DNA from: Exophiala sp. HKRS030 | Lineage: Eukaryota; Ascomycota; Eurotiomycetes; Chaetothyriales; Herpotrichiellaceae | Direction of reading: 5' to 3' | Length of the DNA stretch: 64,000 nt | NCBI GenBank assembly: GCA_023897205.1 | Contig: JAHWDD010000016.1 | Location: 620,001-684,000, forward strand | Shown: in pieces, positions 11,889 through 22,858 of the stretch | Numbering within the stretch: the first letter of the stretch is position 1 | How the letters are laid out: the number at the start of each line of letters is the position of its first letter | Translations under genes and position numbers: made by a program | The notes under the pieces: generated by a model | The model's input: only the letters and a program-made list of their open reading frames with translations | Database searches by the model: none | Told to the model about the DNA's origin: nothing

Positions 11889-12404
11889 AGCAGAAAAACT
11901 GTATGATATCAAAGCAGTAATCTACTTTCACAGTACTTTTTCTCCTGCGTGGTTTCGTGATGATAGATTTCTGCGACTCAATACACGGACTTTGCGCTAT
12001 CCTCAGCTCTCAAGACCATGGAGCCTCCAGCAGAAGAAGCACCCGCATGCAACCCGCAAGGCCTAGCAGGATAGTAGCGATCTGGAGCTCTAAAAGTTGG
12101 TTATCTGCTAGATACACTGACGACAAGGATAAGCACGGTAAAATCCAGTTGATAGCGTATTATTCATTACATACTCTTGAAGAATGTCTTTGATTCTTGC
12201 CGTTTCCAGAACATCCTTTGGTCCTAGCCGAAACATCATAAGCCGAACGCCCAGCAATATCTACATGCAGATTGATTGTGCCGGCCATCAACAGACCAAG
12301 TCAAGAAACCCCGTACTAAGTCGATAGCCCTGCGAGTTCTTATTGAGCAGGGGTCGCAAACTTTTGGCCCACACTCGACTCAGACACCTGGGACAGATCA
12401 AATT
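11889..12404. other. Intergenic, convergent
   Basis: Shared 3' flank of the XRCC4-like gene and the mannosyltransferase. No supported feature. Confidence 0.6.
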
Positions 12405-13713
12405 CTATCCTGTACCAACATGTTTGAACCAGAGAGGACGGCAATCTTCCCGTTGCAACCACGATTCGCCGGCGTAGAATTTACCAGGCTCACAGCCTCG
12501 ACATTTGGGCGAGTTAGGACAGTTCAAGAAAGGAATGTGGTTGTATCCGATGTCTTTGAACCTATATATTCAGTTAGCATTGCGAAAGAAGCATTTCAGG
12601 AGGAAACGGACCAATGAATTTTACGTGCATCCTCAAATAGGCCCAGAGCGATGCTATGCACTGGAGCATCTCCCCAGCGCTCGTAGAAGAAACCCCCTGT
12701 TCGATCCAAATGAGTAAAGTAGTCTTCGTATTTTTGACTACGCCAGAAGGACAGATCTGCAATTTCAAAATTGGACCAGAAATGGCATGTGCTATATCCA
12801 TGGGCTTTGATGTGATTATCCGGTCGACGTGAGTTGTCGACTAGCCACGACATGGCATTATTCTCGTGGAGGTATTCGGGATGAGCGGCCAAGAATTTGA
12901 TAGTCTCTGGCCACAGAGAGGGGATGGACTCTGGTGAGTCGAAAAGATTAATGTTGAATCCGTATGTCTTGTTGTTGTCTTGCATGTATCTGAATACATC
13001 GTAATCAACATCGCAGAAGAACTTGACATTCGGTTCGACCCGCCAGTAGTACTGCATGTGGTCGAGGGCGGGATGGCGGTAGAACATGCCACTGTTCCAA
13101 CGACACATCTGGTGGTAGCTGATTTTACCAGCATACTGAACGTTATTTTCTTTGAGAATCTTTGCTGATTCTTGGTATAACTCCTGGCTAACCCAACTGG
13201 GCATTTCCCAGTGCTCCTTTGGAATGATGTTGTATTCGCACTTGGCTTTGGTGACTTCTTGGGTCCTCATCTTGAATTCGTCGGTAAATGGGACATCATT
13301 GAAAAATGTCCATGGGTAGTTATATTTGTGATTCCAGGTCGCTTCGAGTTGCTTCATGGTAGGGATGAGTTGGTCGAGTTCTTCATTTCGGACAAGGGAA
13401 AGTAGGGTGGCATTAATGCGTGGTGAGTTTATGTTATCTGGAGCGTAGTCGTGTTCGGTATGCCGCCATAGATGTCCCTCTGGTTCACCAATTGCTGTTG
13501 ATGGTGTTAGTTTGGAGAAACGAGTAGGAATAAATCGTCTGACATACGGTCCAAGAGAGGATCACGATCCATCGTCTCGATCTTTTCCCCATTTCCAACG
13601 ACGACTCCAGGAGGACGGATGGTAGGAGTTGGTCGCAAGTACTGAAAGATCACGAAGAAGATGAGAATGACGCAACCAACACCGAGGAATCGGACGGGTC
13701 GTGCGAGAGCCAT
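12405..13713 (-). CDS. KRE2/KTR/MNT1-type alpha-1,2-mannosyltransferase (GT15)
   Basis: Three exons: 13713-13548, 13494-12612 and 12561-12405, giving 401 residues. The product is a Golgi type II membrane enzyme that adds alpha-1,2-mannose from GDP-mannose to O-linked and N-linked glycans of wall proteins. A short cytosolic tail is followed by a signal-anchor (residues about 9-25, FLGVGCVILIFFVIFQYL). The luminal domain has the family blocks INATLLSLVRNEELD, YNYPWTFFNDVPFTDEF, YHQMCRWNSGMFY, WRVEPNVKFFCDVDYDVF and CHFWSNFEIADLSFWRS, ending with a Cys-rich CPNSPKCRGC segment. The last intron uses a weak GTCCGT donor, but branch site GCTAACTG and the reading frame support it. It probably works in the same secretory glycosylation route as the PMT2 gene at 57.6 kb. 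Confidence 0.95.
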
Positions 13714-14918
13714 TTTGCGTCGAATAATTTACCCATGCGCCAGGGAAAAGAACACCATGTCTTTCAATGAGGAGTTGGGAAAGTGGTGGAAGTGGTCATT
13801 CAAATGCACAAGGGCAACAAGTTGAGAGTTGTATTTGTCGTCGGCAAAATCGCTGGTCAATCTTTCAGCAGCGGGCGCAGGGTCAAAATAGGATAAGCAT
13901 TGACTTGCGCGGCTCGAACGTTGAAAAGTGAGTGAGAAACGATGGGGCATGAAATTGTGGGACTGGTCACTGAAGCGCTGAATGGAGACGACGAAGGGCA
14001 ACAAATCACAAATTGCAAGGTTTCAATACCATGGCGTGCATGGGCAGTTACGCCAGCAGCGCCTTCAGGTCCTCTCACTACGGAGTACGGAGTGCGTAGG
14101 TAGCTTGGGTACTAAGTTAGGGGACACTGGGGGCAATGGGGGATGGGGAGTCACCGCCCCTGAAACTGCCCCTGAAAGTGACCGACTTACGAAGTGCTGC
14201 ACGTGACCGAGTAGACAATTTACTCCATACCTACCTACTAGACAGCTGAACTATCGCTCCGCTTTGTCCTACCTTTGGGAAGTCAACAGCTTCAGGATGG
14301 TTATAACCTACGTTTTCATTGATCTTATGCTATGACTATTCTATACTTCGGGTAGCAGCCTCTCTCGACAGCGGAATCGAGTCCCTCAAAGCCCAGCCTC
14401 ATCTCACCTGTACTCATGCTCATAAGCTACGGAAAGTCTTGGAGTTGACAAACCAAGCCTTTCGTGTTTTGTCGTATAGCCTGATACATCGCATGCAAGC
14501 CATGCTCGATGACAAATCGGCCAATGAAGTGATTTGAGAATTGAAGGACGAGTCCGTGGCACTTCTCCGTCCTCTTCTGGGAGATGACCATCACTCCTGG
14601 GCAGAATCACGGGCTCGATGATGTATGCATTTTCCCACCATGTTTGCTCTGAATGAGAAAGATTGTAAGCTGCAAGCTTTCTCCGTCACAACGAGGCATT
14701 CCCACGTCAATGTTGGAAAGGAGACAGACGATGATTCGAGGAAATGGGGAACCTCGATTGGTAAGTTGCCTGGAGCTTTGAGATTGTCTTCAGCTCAGAG
14801 CCAGGTATTTCTTCCACATGGCTTCAACTCTCCTTCGTTGTTTTCAAAGCCCTCATCACCTAGAATGCGACCGAATGCGACCATGTTCTGAGAATCTGAT
14901 GATCAACCCTGGAGTGTT
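13714..14918. other. Intergenic region upstream of the mannosyltransferase
   Basis: About 1.2 kb. It contains a TACGGAGTA motif at 14079-14087 and CCTACCTACTAG near 14229-14240. No gene is supported on either strand. Confidence 0.5.
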
Positions 14919-16176
14919 TCACAACCTCGCCTTTAGGGATTCTTCCACATTCTCCGCCGCATCGACTCTTTGACCAATCTCATTGAACTCGATCTTCTTT
15001 CCCGTGATCAAGCTCTCCTGCAGTGCACAACCGATCTTGACGGCGTTGACGGCCCCTTCCAAGCGAAATGGCGGCTCTGTATCGTCAAGGCAACAAGCCG
15101 TGAACTCGTTTGCCTCAGTAATAAAGGCCTCCCGGAAGCGTCCATAGTAGTGCGGTGGGATCTCACGCCGGATGCCTGTTGGTTCGTAAATGTTGACCAG
15201 ATTAGACATAGGTTGGGTATTGATGGCGAGTTTGCCTTCTGTGCCTGTGATTTCTGTGCCTAGGAGTGGGAATTGTTAGTACTGTGTGAAGGATGGCTAA
15301 ATGCAAGCGACATGGGGTCGACTTCATGTCTCCTATGACTTACTGTCTTCTTGGCCTGCCGCCATCATCCTGCTGCAGTAGAGTTGAGCGATCTTGCCAC
15401 CGTAAAACTCAACGATTCCCAGTGCATTGTCACGATCACTATATTTCCTCAGTTCAGGTGATACAGCCGTGATGCCAACAGAGCTGACAGATTTGACGAC
15501 CGAATCTTCGCCGAAAAACCACAGCGCTAAATCGATATCGTGGATTGAGCAATCGACAAAAATGCCTCCGGAGAACTGAGCATATTGCACGAAGAAGCCT
15601 GAAGGATCCAGCTTGTCGCACGTTTGGGATCGGAAAACGGCAGGCCGACCAATCAAGCCGGATCGTAGTTTCTGATAGGCGTCTCGATAGGAGGCATCGA
15701 AACGGCGGGAGAACCCACAGATGACCTTTTGACTGGGGAATTTCTTGATCGATGAGCGATATGCGGTGACTACTTGCTGAGACTACAACGTCATGTTGTC
15801 AGTATTGAGTGAACATTAGGTGTAGGATCAGGAGAAAGGGAGTATGCATTACTATCTCCACATTCGTGCTCAGCGGCTTCTCGCAAAGTACATGAAGTCC
15901 CAGTCGAATAGCTTGAATTGCCTGGTCAGCATGTACTATGGTCGCAGAAGCAATGACAACGGCCTGGATTTCTCGTTCTTCCCGCAGCATCTCGTCATAA
16001 TCCAAGTAGGTCTTTGCACCGTGTAGATTCTTGATAGCCCATTCCAGCTCTTTCGGATCTGGAGAAGAAACGGCGACAACTTCGGCACGGGGAGTCATGG
16101 TGTGAAAATGGAGAGCATGTCGAGCTCCCATGCGACCCAGTCCCGCGATGGCGACCTTGAGCTTCGGCGACGACAT
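14919..16176 (-). CDS. Gfo/Idh/MocA-family NAD(P)-dependent oxidoreductase
   Basis: Three exons: 16176-15853, 15782-15344 and 15259-14919, giving 367 residues. I chose ATG 16176 (MSSPKLKV) because it puts the Rossmann motif GLGRMGARHA at residues 11-20, as in the family. The motif CEKPLS near residue 100 is the diagnostic Gfo/Idh/MocA lysine-proline element; the C-terminal sheet domain carries GGIFVDCSIHDIDLALWFFGE, matching the catalytic H-x-x-D helix. Family members include inositol 2-dehydrogenases and sugar dehydrogenases, acting in the cytosol. Its divergent neighbour is a Zn2Cys6 regulator, and an inositol-type sugar transporter lies 9 kb away, so a sugar or inositol role is an inference only. 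Frame intact. Confidence 0.93.
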
Positions 16177-17007
16177 GTTGATTGATCTGTCGCTGACGGG
16201 AATTGATGGGCTGAGATGGGAAAAGGCTCCTCCTGTATGAGTGTTCAAAGAAAGGATGATTTACTTCTGCACCCGTCACCGACGAGAAATTCGGTTATGA
16301 TTGTAGGAACAGACAACACAGGCAGGCGCAGCCCGACAGTAACTGCAAGAACTACTGGCGCTGACCTCAAAAAATCAGCACACACTTACAGCAGGCCAGA
16401 AAATATATACCCATTGCGGCCATTGAATCTAGTCCTTGCTTCTCGCAGGCGTTGGCAACCTCTTTTGACCTTTCAAGAAGAATGAATTGCCATTCAGGGC
16501 ACTATTCATCACTTCGCAATCGGGGCGCTTTCCAACCATGGACTTCAGTCCACAAAAGAGGCAGTCGTCGAGTATGTGGATTTTATTTCCAGCTTCCACT
16601 CGGTTGAAATTGCAGTTCACGCGGCTCCTCGGCGAGAAATTTCCTGCTTGGAATTTTGAGGAGATCGGCATCCTCGCACAAGCCCTCATGAGAATTGCCG
16701 ATACGAGTCTGCCACGGTCTGCAGGCTTGCCACAGGGTTTTTGTGGGTTTTGGAGAAAACCAAGCCAGCCCAGGGAAACAAAATGCAGGCATTCGTTGCT
16801 TTCCCCGCGTCATGAGGAGCGACAATAGTCGACATGGGTGAGATGTTCTGCTGCCATGGATCCTGACCGATGGTGGTCAAATGAAGGCAATTTCCCCCCG
16901 ACAGTCGATTTGAGTTGTCTCCATGACCGACTCTGCGCCTGGTGCTGTCCAAAGCGTGGTTCGGCGAAGTCTACTTACCTCCCCTAGAATGTAGTCAGAT
17001 CAAGGAC
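16177..17007. promoter_or_regulatory. Divergent promoter region, oxidoreductase / Zn2Cys6 regulator
   Basis: Just over 800 bp between the two divergent starts. The short open frames have no domain support. A shared promoter for regulator and enzyme is possible but untested. Confidence 0.45.
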
Positions 17008-19348
17008 ATGTCCACAATGTCCTATTCAACTATAGAGGGGCTTGGGGGTAGTCGGGATAGCTATGTGGAGACCTCCACCGATTCGACAACCGTTGCCCCG
17101 AGGAAGCGCAGCCACCGAGCTGCACCTTGTGACAATTGCAGATATGTCTCCTGCTGATGCATCATCTCCAGGTGACAAGCTGACCTTTACTACAGAGAAG
17201 CATCTCAAATGTGAGTCCTGATCGTCCCCACTAGGCCAGCCTTGTCGCTGTGCCAGGTCTGATCCAGAGATAGGTGATTATGTGTCTTCCATCTGCAAAA
17301 GATGCCAAAGAGCCGGTGAAAGATGTATTCGCAGCAAGGCGGGTATCAAATTTCGTCATGGTTCAAGTGCGAGATTCGACACGAAAGGTTTCTCCCCAAA
17401 TCAAACGTGGCTGAAGACCGGGAAAGCATTTGGTTAGGCTTCAAACCTGCTGGTTTCGATCCCTCCCTGCTGACTGTGTAACAGCGGAACTGAAGTACAT
17501 TGATGAAACCGCTGATTTGGTAGCATTTTATGATCAAGAGATAGACTTTCCCACCGATGATGATGATCTAGAAGCAGAGCCAGAGCCAGAGCTCGAAGTG
17601 GAAGCGCATGTTGAAGTTGAAGTCCCATCGACCCCAGTGATCAGTCCAGCGCAGGTGGAAACGACTTCTCTGGCATCTGTTCAGAATTCTGCAGCGTCTC
17701 ATGTAGCTGGAAAGGCTGTCGGCATCGCGGAAGCGTTTGAGGGAACAGGTAATCATCCAAATGCTCAAATCGGACTAGACGTGTGGTCAGCACCGTCCGT
17801 CAGTCGCAGCGGTGCGGACTCAACTTCACAACGTGGATATGGAAGTTATCTTGCTTCACAGGAATCTCAAGAGATTTCCCAACCCTACCACTCATCAGAG
17901 CCGGGCACAATCAACAAACCTGTCACTACAACTTCTGGATCCTTTCTGCCTGGCCTGGTCAAGCGTCCCTCAAGGCTTTCCCACCAGACAAGCGCATCCA
18001 AACTCGAAGTAGTCCTCCTACGCTACTTTGTCGACGTTCTAGCTTGCTGGTTCGACCTATGTGACCCTGAGAAACATTTTGAGTTGATAGTGCCACATCG
18101 CGCACGGTGGTGTCCACCACTGAAAAATGCCATCTTATGTGCAGCCGCAAGGCATTTGACACGCGTCCACAAACCGACTGACGGGCTATATCACTACCAG
18201 GGCCGACCAATACCTGGTCTGAGGCAAGAATCTGCTCTCCATTACCACAGTGAGTGCATTAAAGAACTTCTGAAGCGGAGTCTAGACCCAGAGCAAACAC
18301 GTGATGAGAATCTGCTCGCAGCAGCAATCATTCTTCGTTTCTACGAAGAAATTGATGCACCTCTTCGAGACGAGGACCGTGACAGCGAGCTGTTCCTCCG
18401 TGTTATGAACGTCTTTATCGACGCTCAACTTCCTCTCGTCCCACTGGTGCCACACAGTTCCCCCATGATCACTGGCCCGAAAGTCGGAGCGGCGGAAATT
18501 GCAAGATATACAAGTATCCCTTCGCCTGAAGTACTACACTCGCCCGGTGTATCCGACATAGCGTCATCATCTCAAATCCTTACTGGTGGTACAGACCCCC
18601 GACACGTTGGCGAACCGACGGCCTCTGCCAATCTGGGTTTTGGGTTGCATTCCGACAGGAAATCTATTCCGCGTTCTTGAAGCAACGACCCTTCAACCTT
18701 GCCCTGTCCCGCTGCGAGGCATTCCGGTCCTTCTCCCCAGCCGAAGACGCCGTTTGGGCCGATCGTCTGATCATCTTCTGTGCCGACGTCTTGGAGTTCT
18801 GCTATGGCAATAACGTCTCAACACGACACGATTCCAGTATCACTGCCAAAGATCACTGGCAGTCACTCAAAGAGTACGAAAGAACGTGGGCAGCTGTCCT
18901 CCCGGCCAGTTTCGAGCCCATCTACTTCCGCGACCCAGATCGGTCGCGAGGTGAGGTCTTCCCCGAAATCTGTTACTTGGCCGATTGCCACGTTGCAGGT
19001 GTCCAACACGTCGAGTTAGCCAAGATTCTACTCGCCGTCTACGATCCGACCCGGCCGAAGTTAGGCCCCGGCTATGTCGCTCGAATGAACGCACTCAGCC
19101 ATGATCTTAGGATGAGCGTTCTGCGTCTCTGTGGAATTGCAGTGAGCAACCGAAAGACACCCCCGGGACTGATCACGGCCTTGTTGGGTATCGTCATGTG
19201 CGGCGATCATTTTGACGATCCATTGGAGCAGGACGCACTCTGGAGTGTGCTCGACATGCTAGAGTATGAGCATGCTTGGCCGGTCGGGGATGGTACAAGG
19301 AACATGCTCAAGCAGGCTTGGGGGCGCGAATCGATTGGTTCTGGTTGA
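17008..19348 (+). CDS. Zn2Cys6 transcription factor with one suspected missing base
   Basis: Exons: 17008-17145, 17198-17210 (13 nt), 17274-17432 and 17485-19348. The joined N-terminal domain reads CDNC, KHLKC, ICKRC, AGERC: a canonical CX2C-X6-C-X6-C-X2-C-X6-C binuclear cluster preceded by basic RKRSHRAAP. Intron 1 is odd: ends are either GTCTCC...CAGAG, or AT...AC shifted by 4 nt (exon 1 then ends 17141, exon 2 starts 17194). Both keep the frame and differ by one residue. The C-terminal region (LCQSGFWVAFRQEI, CADVLEFCYG, LEQDALWSVLDML) resembles fungal regulator middle-homology regions. The frame breaks at the C5 run 18596-18600; one extra C restores it and gives 724 residues. As written the protein stops at 18680. 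Targets are unknown; the neighbouring oxidoreductase and P450/reductase pair are candidates. Confidence 0.85.
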
Positions 19349-19577
19349 TGGTGGACCGAAATCTCAATCCAAAATGTTATAGCCTTCTAGGTCCGCCATC
19401 CTTCTATCCAGGACTGTCAAGTACAGAATGCAGAATCATGAACACAAAAAGCTCAACATTTTCTATTTCAAATTTTCAATGAACCATTACATAGCCTCTC
19501 TTATAAGCGGAACAGGAAGTCTTGTTGCACTTCCCCTAATCGTTCTTACAACCGCATTAGATCTCATACCTGAGAAT

Positions 19578-21809
19578 TCAGCCCCATACATCCTCCTGCC
19601 ACCGCTTGGCTCGTTTCCTCTCCTCTCGCCATTTCCTCACTCCATCTTCATCAACCCCTCTCCCCATCCTAACCGCATCAGTGATTGTCTGACCCACCTC
19701 ACGAGCCATGGTCGCGGAGCCACAAATATACAAGCCAGCATCTTCTTCAAGCAGAAGCCGCAATACGTCGTCCGTTCTTGAGGCTACTCGGTCTTGCACA
19801 TAAACCTTTGCTTCTCCTGGTAAACGAGAAAATGCATAAACGATTTCCAGATGACCATTTAACGAACCATCTTGTAACTCTTCAAGTTCGTCCTTGTACA
19901 GTAGATCGAGGTCTGGATGGCGACAACCAAAGAACAAGATTATCCGGCCCATGGGTTTGCTTTGCCCGTGAATCGAGGCGAGTCGAGCACGCTCGTGCAG
20001 GAAACCTCGGAACGGCGCGATGCCAGTGCCTGCGGCGATCAGAATCAGGGGTACATTGGGCGAAGTAGGCAGTTTGAATTTTGAGCGCCGGATCGAAGCT
20101 CGTAAGGTTTGAAGGGGCTGAGAAGCTTGATCTAGTGAGGCCTGTTGAAGTGTACTCTGTAATTGTGCTTTCGTGGTTTTCTCCAACGCTTCAACTGTCG
20201 CTTGTCTTGACGCAAGGTATGACGAGAGATATGTGCTTGTCACACCAGGGATGCTGATTTCATTGTTCCCACGAAGAGGCTCCGGGTTATTTGCAACAGT
20301 GATAGTAGCCCGACGAGGTGAGGTAATGGACGAGCTGGAGATGGAATAGTAGCGTGGCGCCATGGGCTTTAGAGATTCGATGACGAAAGATAATGGTAAC
20401 TCGGACCAAGTTTCCATGTCCTCAGTCCCAGTGGCGAGTTTCAGAAGTCGTGCGAAGGTGATGTGATTGTGAGACAAGAAATTCGCGTATGCAGCCTTAT
20501 CAGAGGCCAAATTGAGGAGCAATGTCTTTGTTGCAGAATTTTTGGCGAACTGGACAAGGCTGAGAACTGTTTCTCGTGATACAGGAGCACAAATCTCCAG
20601 GTAGTGCTCGAATAGCGCTTGGACAGTTGTGGGCGACGGGATTTTAGTTTTGTCAGTTGTGGAATCAATGGCCTGGATCATAATGGGCAGATGCTCTTTG
20701 CCTTCCAAGCCCAGTAGCCGGATGAGAGCCGCGACTTCACTGAGTGGATTGGCAGGTTGCACGGCCAGGTGGTCACCAGTTTTGTACTTGATTTCCGGAT
20801 GATCTGCAAAGTCGACCTCAATGTGTAGACAGCTGCGCGATTGGGTGTTCTTCGCGAGCAGCTCATGTGCTGATATGATCTTCAGTTGTACTATTGGTGT
20901 TGATTGTCGAGAAGAAGACTTCGCTGCTCTCTGAGGGATTGTATCTCCCAGATAAACGCCACTGATATCGATGGAATCATCCTCGATGATCTTGATGGCC
21001 GGTTCGTACTCTGGTTCGCGCTCTTCCAAGCCGTATTGCTTGCACAATTGGATATATAGATTTGACTTCCACTCTAGAAAATCTTCTTCCGTGGTCCCTT
21101 TTGCTTCATCAGCTCTCCCAATGTCAAGAAAACGTGTCGCACCAAGATTCTCTAGAGAGGCGACGACAGTATCGACGACAGCATTATAGTACTTGTAGTT
21201 GCTGTTCCCACAGCCAAACGCTGCGAAACGCAGATTTCGGAGTGACACATCAGGGTTTGTTTTCAGCCAGCTTACGAAGTTAGTTGAGTTGTCGCTTGGA
21301 TCTCCTTCGCCATATGTCGACACGATGAAAATGGCAAGCTGAGATTCGGCAAGCCCTGCAATCGTCTCATGGTCATAGTCGGATATATCAGCGACGAGAG
21401 CTTCAAATTTGAGTCGGTGCCGGCAATCTCGCCCAAGCCGGTGAGCGAAAGCTTCAGCCGTGCCGGACTGCGAGCCCCAAAAGATGACAGCCTGCTTGCC
21501 ACTTTCCGTGAGCTTTTCTGCAATATTGCGGGTATTCTTTGCATCGGCTGCGAAAGACGTAAAGGTCGATTGTGGTCTTTCAAACCATTTGTAGTGGTAT
21601 GGATCCGGCTTGTCCCAGAGGATGCCGTTGCTGATATAGGCTGCTCCTCCGATCAGCAGGAGAATGAGAATTGTCAAGTCTCCATAGGAAGCATTGGCGA
21701 TCAATTGATAAACAGGAGGTATAAGTGAAGTACCGAAGCTTGGTGTGATAGTGAGAGTCATATCGATATTGTGGTTGACAATTAGACTCGTAACGTAATT
21801 TCGGACCAT
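19578..21809 (-). CDS. NADPH-cytochrome P450 reductase (CPR), likely a pathway-dedicated copy
   Basis: Single exon, up to 743 residues from ATG 21809; ATG 21761 (MTLTITPSF) would give 727 residues and is equally plausible. CPR passes electrons from NADPH through FAD and FMN to ER-bound P450s. An N-terminal membrane anchor (LTILILLLIGGAAYI) is followed by the FMN domain (GSQSGTAEAFAHRL; STYGEGDPSDN), the FAD domain (RYYSISSSS with YLSSYLA downstream) and the NADPH domain (AAGTGIAPFRGFLHERA; FFGCRHPDLDLLYKDE). It ends QEDVWG, close to the usual DVWS terminus. It is divergent from a P450 gene about 1 kb away, which suggests a partner reductase in addition to the general one expected elsewhere in the genome. 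Frame intact. Confidence 0.95.
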   Translation of the reverse strand: MVRNYVTSLIVNHNIDMTLTITPSFGTSLIPPVYQLIANASYGDLTILILLLIGGAAYISNGILWDKPDPYHYKWFERPQSTFTSFAADAKNTRNIAEKLTESGKQAVIFWGSQSGTAEAFAHRLGRDCRHRLKFEALVADISDYDHETIAGLAESQLAIFIVSTYGEGDPSDNSTNFVSWLKTNPDVSLRNLRFAAFGCGNSNYKYYNAVVDTVVASLENLGATRFLDIGRADEAKGTTEEDFLEWKSNLYIQLCKQYGLEEREPEYEPAIKIIEDDSIDISGVYLGDTIPQRAAKSSSRQSTPIVQLKIISAHELLAKNTQSRSCLHIEVDFADHPEIKYKTGDHLAVQPANPLSEVAALIRLLGLEGKEHLPIMIQAIDSTTDKTKIPSPTTVQALFEHYLEICAPVSRETVLSLVQFAKNSATKTLLLNLASDKAAYANFLSHNHITFARLLKLATGTEDMETWSELPLSFVIESLKPMAPRYYSISSSSITSPRRATITVANNPEPLRGNNEISIPGVTSTYLSSYLASRQATVEALEKTTKAQLQSTLQQASLDQASQPLQTLRASIRRSKFKLPTSPNVPLILIAAGTGIAPFRGFLHERARLASIHGQSKPMGRIILFFGCRHPDLDLLYKDELEELQDGSLNGHLEIVYAFSRLPGEAKVYVQDRVASRTDDVLRLLLEEDAGLYICGSATMAREVGQTITDAVRMGRGVDEDGVRKWREERKRAKRWQEDVWG

Positions 21810-22858
21810 ATAGCATCTTCAGTAGATGGCAATCGCTTGTCGAAGAAGACAGGTCTTATTCACGTCGTTCCTTTAGTATCTTGTCCCATGTCGGCAACTT
21901 GGTCATGTAATAAGACGTCCATCAAGTCTTGATTTGAGATGCCGGCAACTGAGAGAATCCTTGGACGGAACAACGCGGCGAAATCTCTCACAATTAGCTC
22001 GAGCCCGATGAATGCCATAGCTTGGTCCCTCGGTGCAAACATATCACATGTGCAAGGGATCTGGGCTTTTAGCAGAGTGTCGTGAATGTACAGATCACGA
22101 GTGCTCAGTCAACCTTGTCGCAGATACACCTTTCGCAGAATAAGCAGCGAAGACGCGACTCCACTCCAGCGTCGCCGAGTTATTACCTATTGCGTACTTT
22201 CGTTTCGACGACCACCAACTACAACTCAATCAGAGTTGCCGGGAATCTAGAGATTCGCCGTCAAATGTAGCGGAGAGGGCTGACGCTATTGGAATACTGC
22301 TTTCCCCGGTGCTGATACTCCCGAACCACTTCCTTCATATGCGCGTCTTGGTCAACATTTCCTCCTTGGTCTGAATAGACCAAAGTCACCTTCTGGCGTG
22401 ACAATATCCAAAAGCGTCTGAAGGGATATGCATGCATACCCCAGACTTCATTAAAACTGTTCTGTCTGGAGCCATACGGAACAGCTGCTGACTGGTACTG
22501 AGGAACACAGCCAAAAAGGTTGTTCAGCCAGTCTTGTCAACGAAAGATACACCATAGAAACTAAACCTCTCCTTGCTATAAGTCGCTTCGGCGAAGATTC
22601 TTGCGGGCAATATTCGCCGGCATGATGCAATTCACGAAAGATGGTGTCACAGCTAACTGATTCTAGTCTCACATCGTTGCGTGGAGGCGAGGAGGATGTC
22701 GCCAGTTCTCGTGTACACATTCAGATATGGGTAGAGGGCACCTCAAGTACCCCATTCTCATTTATGAACAAGATCTCTCACGTTGGCTTCTTTCTACAGA
22801 CAATCTATGGTGTTGGTGAAATTTGCTCATCGCAACAGCAAGTCACAATACGTCCAAC
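21810..22858. promoter_or_regulatory. Divergent promoter region, CPR / P450
   Basis: About 1 kb between the divergent reductase and P450. It is the natural place for co-regulatory sites, but I could not assign any binding motif with confidence. No gene is supported. Confidence 0.45.

Noticed and set aside
17211..17234. A 24-nt GTGAGT...ACTAG 'intron' in the zinc regulator
   Set aside because: Too short to splice. The 63-nt intron 17211-17273 from the same donor gives the canonical CX6C spacing, so it is preferred.
18563..18594. A 32-nt intron to repair the zinc regulator frame
   Set aside because: Too short and with a poor GTCATC donor. The other donors in the area (GTGTAT at 18547, GTATCC at 18514) give intron lengths that do not shift the frame. 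One missing C in the C5 run is simpler.
22451..22720. Small open frame in the CPR/P450 promoter
   Set aside because: No domain, signal peptide or splice partner.
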